Assembly (NCBI GenBank): GCA_038125995.1
Contig: JAYPEX010000013.1
Span: 1 to 42,108, forward strand
DNA length: 42,108 bases
Direction: 5' to 3'
Source of the DNA: MAG-120531 sp038125995
GTDB taxonomy: Bacteria > Bacteroidota > Bacteroidia > Flavobacteriales > Flavobacteriaceae
Part shown: piece by piece, positions 16,587-25,096 of the stretch
How positions within the stretch are numbered: the first letter of the stretch is position 1
Layout of the letters: each line of letters begins with the position of its first letter
Position numbers and translations under genes: made by a program
Notes under the pieces: model-generated
Seen by the model: the letters and a program-made list of their open reading frames with translations, nothing else
Database searches by the model: none
What the model was told of the DNA's origin: nothing

Positions 16587-19500
16587 ATGAAAAACTTTCT
16601 TTTAAAATATAAGCTTGTGTCAGTAGGCACTGCAGTTAAGAGAGTTCTTTTTTTGGGTCAATCTAAGACTAAAATGTTCTTATGTGCATTTGTTTTGGGA
16701 GGCTTACAATTCGTATTTTCTCAATCGCAAGTTTCAGGTACTGTAACTGAACAGACCACAGGTATTCCACTTGGAGGAGTAAATATTGTTGAAAAAGGAA
16801 CACAAAATGGAGTTGTAACTGATTTTGATGGTAATTATACCATTTCAGTGCAATCATCAAATTCAGTACTCGTTTTCACTTATTTGGGTTACAAAGTCCA
16901 AGAGGTTAAAGTTGGATCAAGAGATCAAATTAATATTACTCTGGTTGAGGACCTTAACCAGTTAGATGAAGTTATCTTAGTGGATTATGGTTATGGAAAA
17001 GTTCAACGTGAAAACATGACCGGTTCTGTAGCGAGTATTTCAAATGTAGAACTCGCAAAAATTCCAGTTTCAAGTGCTGCTGAAGCACTTTCAGGAAGAC
17101 TTCCAGGGGTTAATATCACGACTTCTGATGGTGAACCTGGTGCTGAAATTCAAATTAGAGTCCGTGGAGGAGGATCTATCACTCAGGACAATTCACCACT
17201 TTACGTAGTCGATGGTTTTATCGTTAATTCTATATCTGATATTCCTCCAGCTGATATTTTATCTATTGATGTATTAAAAGATGCTGCAGCAACAGCAGTT
17301 TATGGTGCTCAGGCATCAAACGGGGTTGTCGTTATCTCTACAAAGAGTCCTAAAGAAGGAAAAATCAGCGTTAACTATAACAACTTTTATCAGTTCAACC
17401 AACTTCCTATGGATAGAAGATATGAGGTCTTAGATCCATATGAGTATGTAATGGCTAATTATGAATACGCTTTAATCCAAGGAGAAACTTCTCTTAAAAG
17501 TTTTGAGCGTTATTTTGGAGTTTATGATGACTTAGAGCTTTATAAGTACAAGAACGGAACTGATTGGCAAGAAAAGCTCTTCGGAGGAAGTAGAGTTTCT
17601 GCTTATAACAACATTAATATTAGTGGTGGTACTGATATGACAAAAATTCGTTTGAGTATTTCAGATAACGATGATGAAGGATTGTTGCAAGGATCAGGAT
17701 ATAAGCGTACCGCCATTAACTTCAAATTGAATCAAAAGATTTCAGATAAGTTGACTTTTGATGCTCAAACAAGAATTACCAGTACAATCAAAGACGGTGC
17801 CGGGACTTCTTCTAATTCCCAGTTGAAAATAAAGGATGCCGTACAAACAAGACCAATTAATGGTATCGCAGATGAATTAGATATTGATTTAAATTCGGTA
17901 TCATCTGACGACGATTTTCAAACGTTCTTAAGATCGATGATTAGCCCCGACGAACTAGTGAAACAAGATTGGAGAAAAAGAACTGATGATGACTATGTAA
18001 TTAATGCTTCTTTAACATGGGAACTTGCTGAGGGGTTAAATTTAAAATCGAGCTATACAACTTCAAAACAGTTCAGAGAGGATCTTCGTTTTTACGGACC
18101 TCTTACTTCTGAATCTTTCAATAATGGTGGTTCAATGCCATTAGGACAAAAGACTAATTCAGAATCAAATTCTTATCGCCTTATTAATACCCTAAGTTTC
18201 AAGAAAGAGTTTGATAATTCAAAAGTAGATTTGTTATTCGGTAATGAAGTCTCTTCAAGTTCTGGAAAAGATTACTTTATTAGAGCCGAACAATTTAGAT
18301 TGTCAATTACACCAGAGGAGCTATTTGCGAATATGGCTTTTGGAACTATCGATAGAGCTTATACGACTAATTTTACACCATCAAATAGATTATCCTACTT
18401 TGGTAGAGCTGATTATCAGTTGAATAACACTTACATGATCACTGGTACTTTTAGAGCTGATCAATCGAGTCGTTTCTCAAAAGAAAACCGTTTAGGGATT
18501 TTCCCCGCAGTTGCTTTTGGGGTGAAGCTCGATGAATTAGAGTTGTTTAAAAACATGGACAATGTTGATCAATTAAAACTTCGTTTATCTTACGGTTCAA
18601 CTGGTAATGATCGAATTGATGCAACTGCAACTCAATTTTTATTTAGTGCTTCTACACTAAGAGGTATAGGATTTAACAATTATGAAAATGTATATTACTC
18701 TCCAAGTAGTTCATCTCTTTACAATCCTAACTTAAAATGGGAGACTACTTTAAGTAAAAACTTTGGTTTGGACTTTGGATTCTTCCAAAACAAATTGAGA
18801 GGTTCGTTTGATGTTTATCAAAACAAAACTAAAGACTTACTTCTAATGTCTGCGATTCCAAATAATACTGGTTTCTCAACACAATGGAATAACGTAGGTT
18901 CTACTCAAAATAAAGGTTTTGAATTAGGAATTAATTCCTCACTTTACGAATCTGACAACGTGAATGTGTCTGTTAATTTTAATATTGGTAGAAACGACTT
19001 CACAATAGTTGAACTAGATGGTACCAACCAACGTTTTGAAAGATCCAACTGGGCGAGTACAGACCTCAACAACATCAATGATTACTACTTGCAAGTAGGA
19101 GGAAAAGTTGGTGATATTTATGGGTACGTAACCGATGGATTTTATTCAACTTCTGATTTTGCTTCTTATAATGAAGCAGAAGGATCTTATGTACTTGCTG
19201 AGGGAGTAGTATCTTCTGGTGCTGTTGTAGGAAATCAGAACATCAGACCTGGTTTCATGAAGTTAAAAGACTTAAACGAAGATGGAGTGATTAATGCTGA
19301 TGATAGACAAGTTATTGGTAATGCAATTCCTGATTTTCAGGGAGGATTTGGTTTGAATGCTAACTTTAAAAACTTTGATTTTTCTGCATTCTTTAACTAC
19401 CAATACGGAAATGATGTGTACAACACTGGAAAGATTCAATTCAATCAATTCAGAAGAGTACGTTATGGAAACCTTCTTTCTGGCATGAGTATGGACAACA

Positions 19501-19904
19501 GGTTTACTTATGTGGATGTTGATGGATCTTATACAGGTGTTGCAGGTGGTTTGGTAACTAATTTAGATGATTTAGCAGCAATGAATGCCGATAAAAATAT
19601 ATGGTCACATGCGAGTCATGGAATAGCAGGTGCCGTTGTTCATTCATGGGCAATCGAAGACGGTTCATTTATTAGATTAAACAACTTGACTTTCGGATAT
19701 AGTTTGCCGAAAAAATTAGTCTCCAAATTTGGAATCTCTAATTTTAGATTATTTGCAACAGGTAGAAACTTAAAGTTGTGGACCAAGTATTCTGGATACG
19801 ATCCAGAAGTGAGTTCGAATAGAAATCCACTCACTCCAGGAATTGATTACTCATCCTACCCACGTAGTAGATCGTATACTTTTGGGTTAAACTTAACCTT
19901 TTAA
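16587..19904 (+). CDS. susC: SusC-like TonB-dependent outer-membrane oligosaccharide transporter
   Basis: A 1105-aa TonB-dependent receptor importing pectin oligosaccharides together with SusD. After an extended N-terminus and signal peptide (cleavage near residue 46, FSQ) comes a carboxypeptidase-regulatory-like domain (about 48-125, VSGTVTEQTTGIPLGGVNI), a TonB-interaction/plug region beginning at DEVILVDYG and including SGRLPGVNI, RVRGGGSI, PLYVVDGF and VLKDAAATAVYGAQASNGVV, all SusC hallmarks, then a beta-barrel ending in an aromatic residue (LNLTF). First gene of a three-gene operon; susD starts 11 bp later. Substrate is inferred from the pectin enzymes around it. The gene name is used in the generic sense. 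Confidence 0.96.
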   Translation: MKNFLLKYKLVSVGTAVKRVLFLGQSKTKMFLCAFVLGGLQFVFSQSQVSGTVTEQTTGIPLGGVNIVEKGTQNGVVTDFDGNYTISVQSSNSVLVFTYLGYKVQEVKVGSRDQINITLVEDLNQLDEVILVDYGYGKVQRENMTGSVASISNVELAKIPVSSAAEALSGRLPGVNITTSDGEPGAEIQIRVRGGGSITQDNSPLYVVDGFIVNSISDIPPADILSIDVLKDAAATAVYGAQASNGVVVISTKSPKEGKISVNYNNFYQFNQLPMDRRYEVLDPYEYVMANYEYALIQGETSLKSFERYFGVYDDLELYKYKNGTDWQEKLFGGSRVSAYNNINISGGTDMTKIRLSISDNDDEGLLQGSGYKRTAINFKLNQKISDKLTFDAQTRITSTIKDGAGTSSNSQLKIKDAVQTRPINGIADELDIDLNSVSSDDDFQTFLRSMISPDELVKQDWRKRTDDDYVINASLTWELAEGLNLKSSYTTSKQFREDLRFYGPLTSESFNNGGSMPLGQKTNSESNSYRLINTLSFKKEFDNSKVDLLFGNEVSSSSGKDYFIRAEQFRLSITPEELFANMAFGTIDRAYTTNFTPSNRLSYFGRADYQLNNTYMITGTFRADQSSRFSKENRLGIFPAVAFGVKLDELELFKNMDNVDQLKLRLSYGSTGNDRIDATATQFLFSASTLRGIGFNNYENVYYSPSSSSLYNPNLKWETTLSKNFGLDFGFFQNKLRGSFDVYQNKTKDLLLMSAIPNNTGFSTQWNNVGSTQNKGFELGINSSLYESDNVNVSVNFNIGRNDFTIVELDGTNQRFERSNWASTDLNNINDYYLQVGGKVGDIYGYVTDGFYSTSDFASYNEAEGSYVLAEGVVSSGAVVGNQNIRPGFMKLKDLNEDGVINADDRQVIGNAIPDFQGGFGLNANFKNFDFSAFFNYQYGNDVYNTGKIQFNQFRRVRYGNLLSGMSMDNRFTYVDVDGSYTGVAGGLVTNLDDLAAMNADKNIWSHASHGIAGAVVHSWAIEDGSFIRLNNLTFGYSLPKKLVSKFGISNFRLFATGRNLKLWTKYSGYDPEVSSNRNPLTPGIDYSSYPRSRSYTFGLNLTF

Positions 19905-19915
19905 ACTAAAGAATT

Positions 19916-21733
19916 ATGTTGAGAAAAATATTAAAAAAACACGCCTTAATTCTCTCGGCTACTGCACTCGTGTTTAGTTCATGTACCGAAGATTTTTTAG
20001 AACCAGACTCACTATCGACTTTTGATAAGGGTTATATATTTTCAAATGTTGATGATGCAAGAAATGCTGTAAATGCAATTTATTCACATTTTAATCAAGA
20101 TGCATTTAGATCTCGTTTGTCTAACAATATGACAGGAAATACGGATATTGAACATTCTTCAGGATGGACTAGTAATGGGGATCGTTATCAAATTTGGAAT
20201 TTAGAAGCACTTTCAAGCAATAGAGATTTAGACATCGTATGGACTTATGGCTATAGAGCTATTAGAGATGCTAATATTGCTATTGAAGGAATTAAAGGTT
20301 CAGGAAATTTAGAGTCAAATGACGTTGCAGTTGCGGCTACCTTTAGACACTATTTAGGAGAGGCACATACTTTAAGAGCCTATTGGTACTCCATGTTGAC
20401 TTTTTACTTTGGAGATGTGCCTTATGTTACAGATGCACCTGTTGCAGGAGCTAATTTCTTATTACCTAAAACAGATAGAAATGAAATTTTGACTCATGAA
20501 ATTCAATCACTAATCGATGTAGAAGAAGGGATGAAGTGGGCTGACCAAACATCCTATGGAATCGAACAGGTCAATAGAGAGTATACTCTTGGGATGATCT
20601 CAAGACTATCATTACAAAGAGGGGGTTATTATTTAACTCCTGAGTTAGAAATGACAAGAGATGCTGATTATTTAGAATACTATCAAATCGCTAGAGATTA
20701 CTCTGCTAAATTAATAGCATTAAAAGACAGAGCACTACCTTCGGATTTTAAACAAATATTCTTAAATCAGGCCAAGTTCATAGCTCCTCTTAATGATGAA
20801 ATTTTATTTGAAGTAGCATTTCCTATAGGATCAGGTGATGTGGGGTGGAATATAGGTATTGATGTAGAAGGAGGTAATGATGCTATACATGATTACGGTT
20901 CTGGTAACAACTACATGAAAATGCCTATGACCTATTATTTATCATTTGATTCAGATGATAAAAGAAGACAGGTGACATGTGGATTGTACAAAATCAACAA
21001 ACAATTTGAAAAGGAATATATTTCAAGGGGGATTTCTCAGGCGAAATGGTCACGTCATTACTTGGACAATCCTCCAGGAAAGTCAACAGCAAAAGGAACA
21101 GGCATTAACTGGCCTATGATGCGCTATGCTGATATATTGTTAATGTTTGCTGAAGCTGACAATGAACTTAATGGACCAACTGCAGACGCTCAAAATGCTC
21201 TAAAACGCGTTAGACAAAGAGCATTTCCTGAAAGTACTTGGGGGACAGATGTAGAAGCATACGTTTCTAATGCTGCTGCTTCAAAAGCAGATTTCTTTAA
21301 TGCTATCGTTGACGAAAGAGCTTGGGAATTCGGAGGAGAGATGATCCGTAAGTACGAATTAATTCGATGGGGAATCTATTCAGAAAAAGTTCAAGAAACT
21401 GTAGAAGGATTAAAACTTTTAGCTGATCGTGCAGACAATTCTGCTTTTGATCTTCCAGATTATATTTATTGGAAAGTCGATGAAAGTGGAGAGTTTGTGG
21501 TGTATAACCCAGATTCGAGAGTATCTGCCGCTCCAGATGACACATGGACACGTCAATCATTCGTTGCATCTTTAAAAGACGATGTAAAAGTTTATGATGA
21601 ATTTATAACCAAAGATTGGAATAATTATATCAACGGGCCTAAGGCAGGAGTAGTACGTTATATATTCCCAATACCATCATCTGCAATAGACGCAAGCCAA
21701 GGAACATTATCTAACGATGGATACCAATTTTAA
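19916..21733 (+). CDS. susD: SusD-like surface glycan-binding lipoprotein
   Basis: A 605-aa partner that caps the SusC barrel and captures oligosaccharides. The lipobox ends at Cys23 (VFSSC) and is followed by TEDFLE, an acidic stretch like the export signal of surface lipoproteins. The protein has the RagB/SusD architecture: N-terminal TPR-like helices (NVDDARNAVNAIYS, FRHYLGEAHTLRAYWYSML) and the C-terminal region with WPMMRYADILLMFAEADNEL, ALKRVRQRA and DERAWEFGGEMIRKYELIRW. These are strong family markers. Directly behind susC. Confidence 0.96.
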   Translation: MLRKILKKHALILSATALVFSSCTEDFLEPDSLSTFDKGYIFSNVDDARNAVNAIYSHFNQDAFRSRLSNNMTGNTDIEHSSGWTSNGDRYQIWNLEALSSNRDLDIVWTYGYRAIRDANIAIEGIKGSGNLESNDVAVAATFRHYLGEAHTLRAYWYSMLTFYFGDVPYVTDAPVAGANFLLPKTDRNEILTHEIQSLIDVEEGMKWADQTSYGIEQVNREYTLGMISRLSLQRGGYYLTPELEMTRDADYLEYYQIARDYSAKLIALKDRALPSDFKQIFLNQAKFIAPLNDEILFEVAFPIGSGDVGWNIGIDVEGGNDAIHDYGSGNNYMKMPMTYYLSFDSDDKRRQVTCGLYKINKQFEKEYISRGISQAKWSRHYLDNPPGKSTAKGTGINWPMMRYADILLMFAEADNELNGPTADAQNALKRVRQRAFPESTWGTDVEAYVSNAAASKADFFNAIVDERAWEFGGEMIRKYELIRWGIYSEKVQETVEGLKLLADRADNSAFDLPDYIYWKVDESGEFVVYNPDSRVSAAPDDTWTRQSFVASLKDDVKVYDEFITKDWNNYINGPKAGVVRYIFPIPSSAIDASQGTLSNDGYQF

Positions 21734-21752
21734 TCAGACAAAAAAGTAAACT

Positions 21753-23414
21753 ATGAAAACATTAAAACAAATAAACAAACACTTAAAATCTCCATTAGTT
21801 CTGATTGCTGCTGTAGTTTTAGGGTTTGTAGCTTGTCAAAAAGACGAACCAATAGTCTTCGAAGATGTACGTTTATTTAGACCTGTATTGAGCACAGATC
21901 TCTACGCAGAAGGAAATACAATTGTTGCTGAGATGGGAAGTTTAAAAGCAGCTAACGGCTATATCATGGAAATTAGTCGTGATAGCTTTGCTAGTGTAGA
22001 ATATCAAGTTCAAGTAGATACGAACATTGTTCGTTTTAACGAATCACTTTTAGGAGAATCACTTTTTTGGAATATGATCTATCAAGTAAGAGCTACCGCA
22101 CTTGCTGAAAATCCAGAATTAAATTCAAAACCATCACTTTTGGGGTCAGTTCGTACGGAAACTTTTCCAACGATTTTACAAGAACCTACTTATTATGATA
22201 TCTTAGATGTAAAAGCTCGAATTGAATGGGAAACACTTGGATTGCCTGTTACAGGGATCAAAGCTTTTGCAGCTGATGATTTAAGATTGAAAACACCATT
22301 ACTTGAATTTGAAGTAAGCGAAGAAGAAAATGCTGCAGGTCTTTCTATTATTGACGGATTAAGTCCAGATACTTTATATCAAATCGCTATTTATAGTGGA
22401 GGTGAGTTAAGAGGATGGAGAAATTACCAAACGCGTGTTGCAGATATCGAAAAAACTGCTGCTGGTGTGGTTGACTTAACTGAAAGTGAAGATCCAGCAG
22501 CCGTAACAAATGCATTAGATGCTGCTTCTGATGGAGCTATCATTCTAATCAAGCATGGAGTTCAATATGATTTACCTGATAATACGCATTTTCAAAATAA
22601 ATCATTTACAATTCGCGGTGCTTATGGATTTGGAAAGCAACAAGCAATGTTGTATTCCACAAATAATATTGACTTTGAAGGTGGGGCAGTTATTGATCAC
22701 GTTCGCTTTGTCAACTTAGAGATAAGAGGATCAAGTATGGGTGGGGTTTATGCTATTAACGCTTCACAAGGAGGAGGAACTGAAATTAATGAAGTATCAT
22801 TTGAAGGGTGTAAATTAGTTAATATGCGTGGCGTAATGCGTATGAAAGCTGACGGGATTACAGTAAATAACTTTAAAATAAATAATTCATTGATTGATTC
22901 TATCGGTTCTTATGGTGTGATGACTCAAGACAAAGCTGGTTCCATGGTTAAAAATATTGCTATAACTAATTCAACAGTAAATAGAACACAGTATTTTCTA
23001 GTATCAAGAAATAATTCTGAATCTTTATTACTTGAGAATTCAACTTTCGCCAATTTATCAGAGTCGGGAAGAGAGTTATTTAGATGGAGAGAGTCTGGTC
23101 AAGATAATATCACAAATGGAGTTACAATTAAAAATTGCATTTTTGGACATTCCTGGGACATGTCAAATTCAGGAGTAACTACAGTCAGAGGAATGGATGG
23201 ATTAGAGGAAACTACTTTTGATATATCAAGTACTTTTTCTGTAGCTGATTTTATTTGGTTTGGTAATGAAATACCCAACTTCCCTGCGGCTAATATTTCT
23301 AGTACTCAAGAAGAATTATGGGTAGACCCAACAAATAATGACTTCAACTTTAAGGATGCTGGATTTGTTGGAAAAACATCTGCAGGTGATCCAAGATGGA
23401 GAGTTAAACTTTAG
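21753..23414 (+). CDS. Surface glycan-binding lipoprotein with DUF4957/DUF5123-like beta-helix
   Basis: A 553-aa lipoprotein (Cys28, followed by QKDEP, an acidic surface-export-like signal). It resembles the DUF4957/DUF5123 proteins that accompany SusCD in pectin loci. The N-terminal half (about 35-225) looks like two fibronectin-like beta-sandwich domains (VEYQVQVDTN, LSPDTLYQIAIYSGG). Residues about 235-553 form repeated short strands typical of a right-handed beta-helix (VRFVNLEIRGSS, VSFEGCKLVNM, FKINNSLIDSIGSYGV, IAITNSTVNRTQY). No lyase catalytic motif is evident, so binding rather than cleavage is likely. Third gene of the operon, before a terminator hairpin. The function is inferred from position and family resemblance. 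Confidence 0.82.
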   Translation: MKTLKQINKHLKSPLVLIAAVVLGFVACQKDEPIVFEDVRLFRPVLSTDLYAEGNTIVAEMGSLKAANGYIMEISRDSFASVEYQVQVDTNIVRFNESLLGESLFWNMIYQVRATALAENPELNSKPSLLGSVRTETFPTILQEPTYYDILDVKARIEWETLGLPVTGIKAFAADDLRLKTPLLEFEVSEEENAAGLSIIDGLSPDTLYQIAIYSGGELRGWRNYQTRVADIEKTAAGVVDLTESEDPAAVTNALDAASDGAIILIKHGVQYDLPDNTHFQNKSFTIRGAYGFGKQQAMLYSTNNIDFEGGAVIDHVRFVNLEIRGSSMGGVYAINASQGGGTEINEVSFEGCKLVNMRGVMRMKADGITVNNFKINNSLIDSIGSYGVMTQDKAGSMVKNIAITNSTVNRTQYFLVSRNNSESLLLENSTFANLSESGRELFRWRESGQDNITNGVTIKNCIFGHSWDMSNSGVTTVRGMDGLEETTFDISSTFSVADFIWFGNEIPNFPAANISSTQEELWVDPTNNDFNFKDAGFVGKTSAGDPRWRVKL

Positions 23415-23458
23415 TTTAAGGTAGGTTAGATTTTAGTAAATTTAACTAAATAAAGGGT

Positions 23459-23485
23459 AAGGGGCGCTGAGTAAAGGTGCCTCTT
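23459..23485 (+). terminator. Hairpin after the susCD operon
   Basis: AAGGGGCGC and GTGCCTCTT pair over nine positions (two G-U wobbles) around a 9-base loop, 44 bp after the stop of the surface glycan-binding protein gene. A weak T-rich tail (GTTCTTT) follows. It probably separates the susCD message from the downstream enzyme run. Confidence 0.65.
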
Positions 23486-23510
23486 GTTCTTTAAAATAGT
23501 TTTAAATACG

Positions 23511-23630
23511 ATGATTCGATCAATTTTCAGCTTAATATTAATACTATGTTCTTTGAGCAGTAATGCTTAGGAACTTGCTTTTCCAAATGCTGAAGGATGG
23601 AACGAAAACAACATTATACCCATTCTATAA
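23511..23630 (+). pseudogene. 5' remnant of a PL1 pectate lyase gene
   Basis: An ATG at 23511 opens 19 codons encoding a good signal peptide (MIRSIFSLILILCSLSSNA), then a TAG at 23568. The same frame continues as ELAFPNAEGW, which is the characteristic start of mature PL1-family pectate lyases in Bacteroidota (A-FP-AEG-), then drifts into unrelated residues and a TAA at 23628. The rest of the enzyme is missing; the intact GH28 gene follows 60 bp later. I read this as the surviving 5' end of a decayed lyase gene that once stood first in the downstream run. The whole 276-bp stretch without a gene (23415-23690) holds only the hairpin before it, this remnant and the AT-rich hairpin at its end. 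Confidence 0.75.
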
Positions 23631-23641
23631 CAATATAGAAT
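23622..23641. repeat. AT-rich hairpin at the end of the PL1 remnant
   Basis: ATTCTATA-ACAA-TATAGAAT is a perfect 8-bp inverted repeat with a 4-base loop. It marks the point where resemblance to PL1 has been lost, so it may relate to the deletion junction, or it may be a weak structure in the leader of the GH28 transcript. Confidence 0.5.
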
Positions 23642-23690
23642 TATATAGTGATCATATTTTAAAATTAAATTTATACAAACAATAATACAT

Positions 23691-25094
23691 ATGAAATTTA
23701 TCAAAAAGTATTTATTAATCGTCTCTTTGGCAACTTTTGTGTTTTCATGTGCACAAAAACCACAAGAATTAACCATTGAGCAAAGAGCAAAAGAAATTGT
23801 AGATCAGGTTCAACTTCCACTGATCCCTAACAGAGAGGTTTCAGTTGTTGATTATGGAGCAATTGCAGATGGCAAAACCGATAATACAGAAGTGTTTAAA
23901 AAGGCTATAGAGGCTCTAAGTAAATTAGGAGGAGGGAAATTGATTGTCCCAAAAGGTCAGTATTTAACAGGACCTATTCACTTAAAGAGTCATATTGAAC
24001 TCCATTTAAGCGAGGGATCTGAAATTCTTTTTAAGACCGATCCAGAGTCATATATGCCCATGGTAAAAACTTCTTATGAAGGAATCGAATTGTATAACTT
24101 TTCTCCCCTAATTTATGCTTATCAGGCTGAAAATATTGCTATTACTGGTACTGGAATATTAAATGGTCAGGCAGGAACATCGCATTGGTGGCCTTGGGCT
24201 GGAAAAGAAGTGTACGGATATAAAGAAGGGGAGATCAATCAAAATGACGAGAATAATTTACCTCGATTGAGAAGTATGAATAAAAATCAAACTCCTGTTG
24301 AGGAGCGTCGTTTTGGATTGGGTTATCAGGTACGCCCTAGCTTTTTTGAGCCTTATGAATCAACTAGAATTTTATTAAAGGATGTTACTATTAAAAATGC
24401 TCCATTTTGGATTGTTCACCCTTTCAAATCTTCACATTTCACTATGGACGGTGTAACCGTGCAATCGCATGGTCCAAACAACGATGGCTGTGATCCTGAA
24501 TACACCAATTTTGTTCATATTAACAACTGCGTGTTTGATACTGGAGATGATTGTATCGCAATTAAATCTGGCAGAAATGAAGATGGTAGAAGAAATAAAA
24601 TCCTAAGTCAAAACATCCTCGTTCAAAACTCTACAATGAAAGATGGACACGGAGGAGTCGTCATGGGAAGTGAGATTTCAGCTGGCGTAAAAAATGTAGT
24701 AGTACTCAACTGCGATATGGACAGTCCTAATCTCGACAGAGCGATTCGTTTAAAATCTAACACCATCAGAGGTGGAGGCGTAGACGGACTTTACGTTAAA
24801 AACATTCGCATTGGTCAGGTTAAAGAAGCGGTCTTAAGAGTTAATACTCACTACGGAATATATCAAGTAGAAGAAGGAGGGTTTTTCCCAGACTTTAAAA
24901 ACATTTATCTCGAAGACATTCACGCGAAGAACGGAGGAAAATACGGCGTATTGATTCAGGGAAGAAAAGAACTCCCCGTAAGTGGATTGCACTTTAAAAA
25001 CGTGACTATTGAGAACACGAAGAAAGATCCAGTTTTTGAATTTGCTGGTGAAGTTGAATTTGTCAATACGACTATTAACTCAAAATCTTATTAA
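23691..25094 (+). CDS. GH28 polygalacturonase lipoprotein
   Basis: Hydrolyses galacturonan linkages, probably as an exo- or oligo-polygalacturonase. The 467-aa protein carries a lipobox ending at Cys20 (FVFSC), then the family entry segment VVDYGAIADGKTDNT (52-66) and a parallel beta-helix. All four GH28 motifs are present: NNDGCD (Asp265), GDDCIAIKSG (Asp286/Asp287), GHGGVVMGSE (His320) and RLKSN (Arg353, Lys355). It is the first intact gene of the enzyme run, with GH105 following two bases after its stop. No operator copy is visible before it, unlike the other units. Confidence 0.94.
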   Translation: MKFIKKYLLIVSLATFVFSCAQKPQELTIEQRAKEIVDQVQLPLIPNREVSVVDYGAIADGKTDNTEVFKKAIEALSKLGGGKLIVPKGQYLTGPIHLKSHIELHLSEGSEILFKTDPESYMPMVKTSYEGIELYNFSPLIYAYQAENIAITGTGILNGQAGTSHWWPWAGKEVYGYKEGEINQNDENNLPRLRSMNKNQTPVEERRFGLGYQVRPSFFEPYESTRILLKDVTIKNAPFWIVHPFKSSHFTMDGVTVQSHGPNNDGCDPEYTNFVHINNCVFDTGDDCIAIKSGRNEDGRRNKILSQNILVQNSTMKDGHGGVVMGSEISAGVKNVVVLNCDMDSPNLDRAIRLKSNTIRGGGVDGLYVKNIRIGQVKEAVLRVNTHYGIYQVEEGGFFPDFKNIYLEDIHAKNGGKYGVLIQGRKELPVSGLHFKNVTIENTKKDPVFEFAGEVEFVNTTINSKSY

Positions 25095-25096
25095 TT

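Noticed and set aside
16669..16860. Antisense small protein near the start of susC
   Set aside because: Low-complexity translation opposite the carboxypeptidase-regulatory-like domain, no independent support.
20507..20520. Operator-like CTAATCGATGTAG in susD
   Set aside because: The right half is not symmetric with the left; match limited to TAATCGAT, expected by chance in this DNA.
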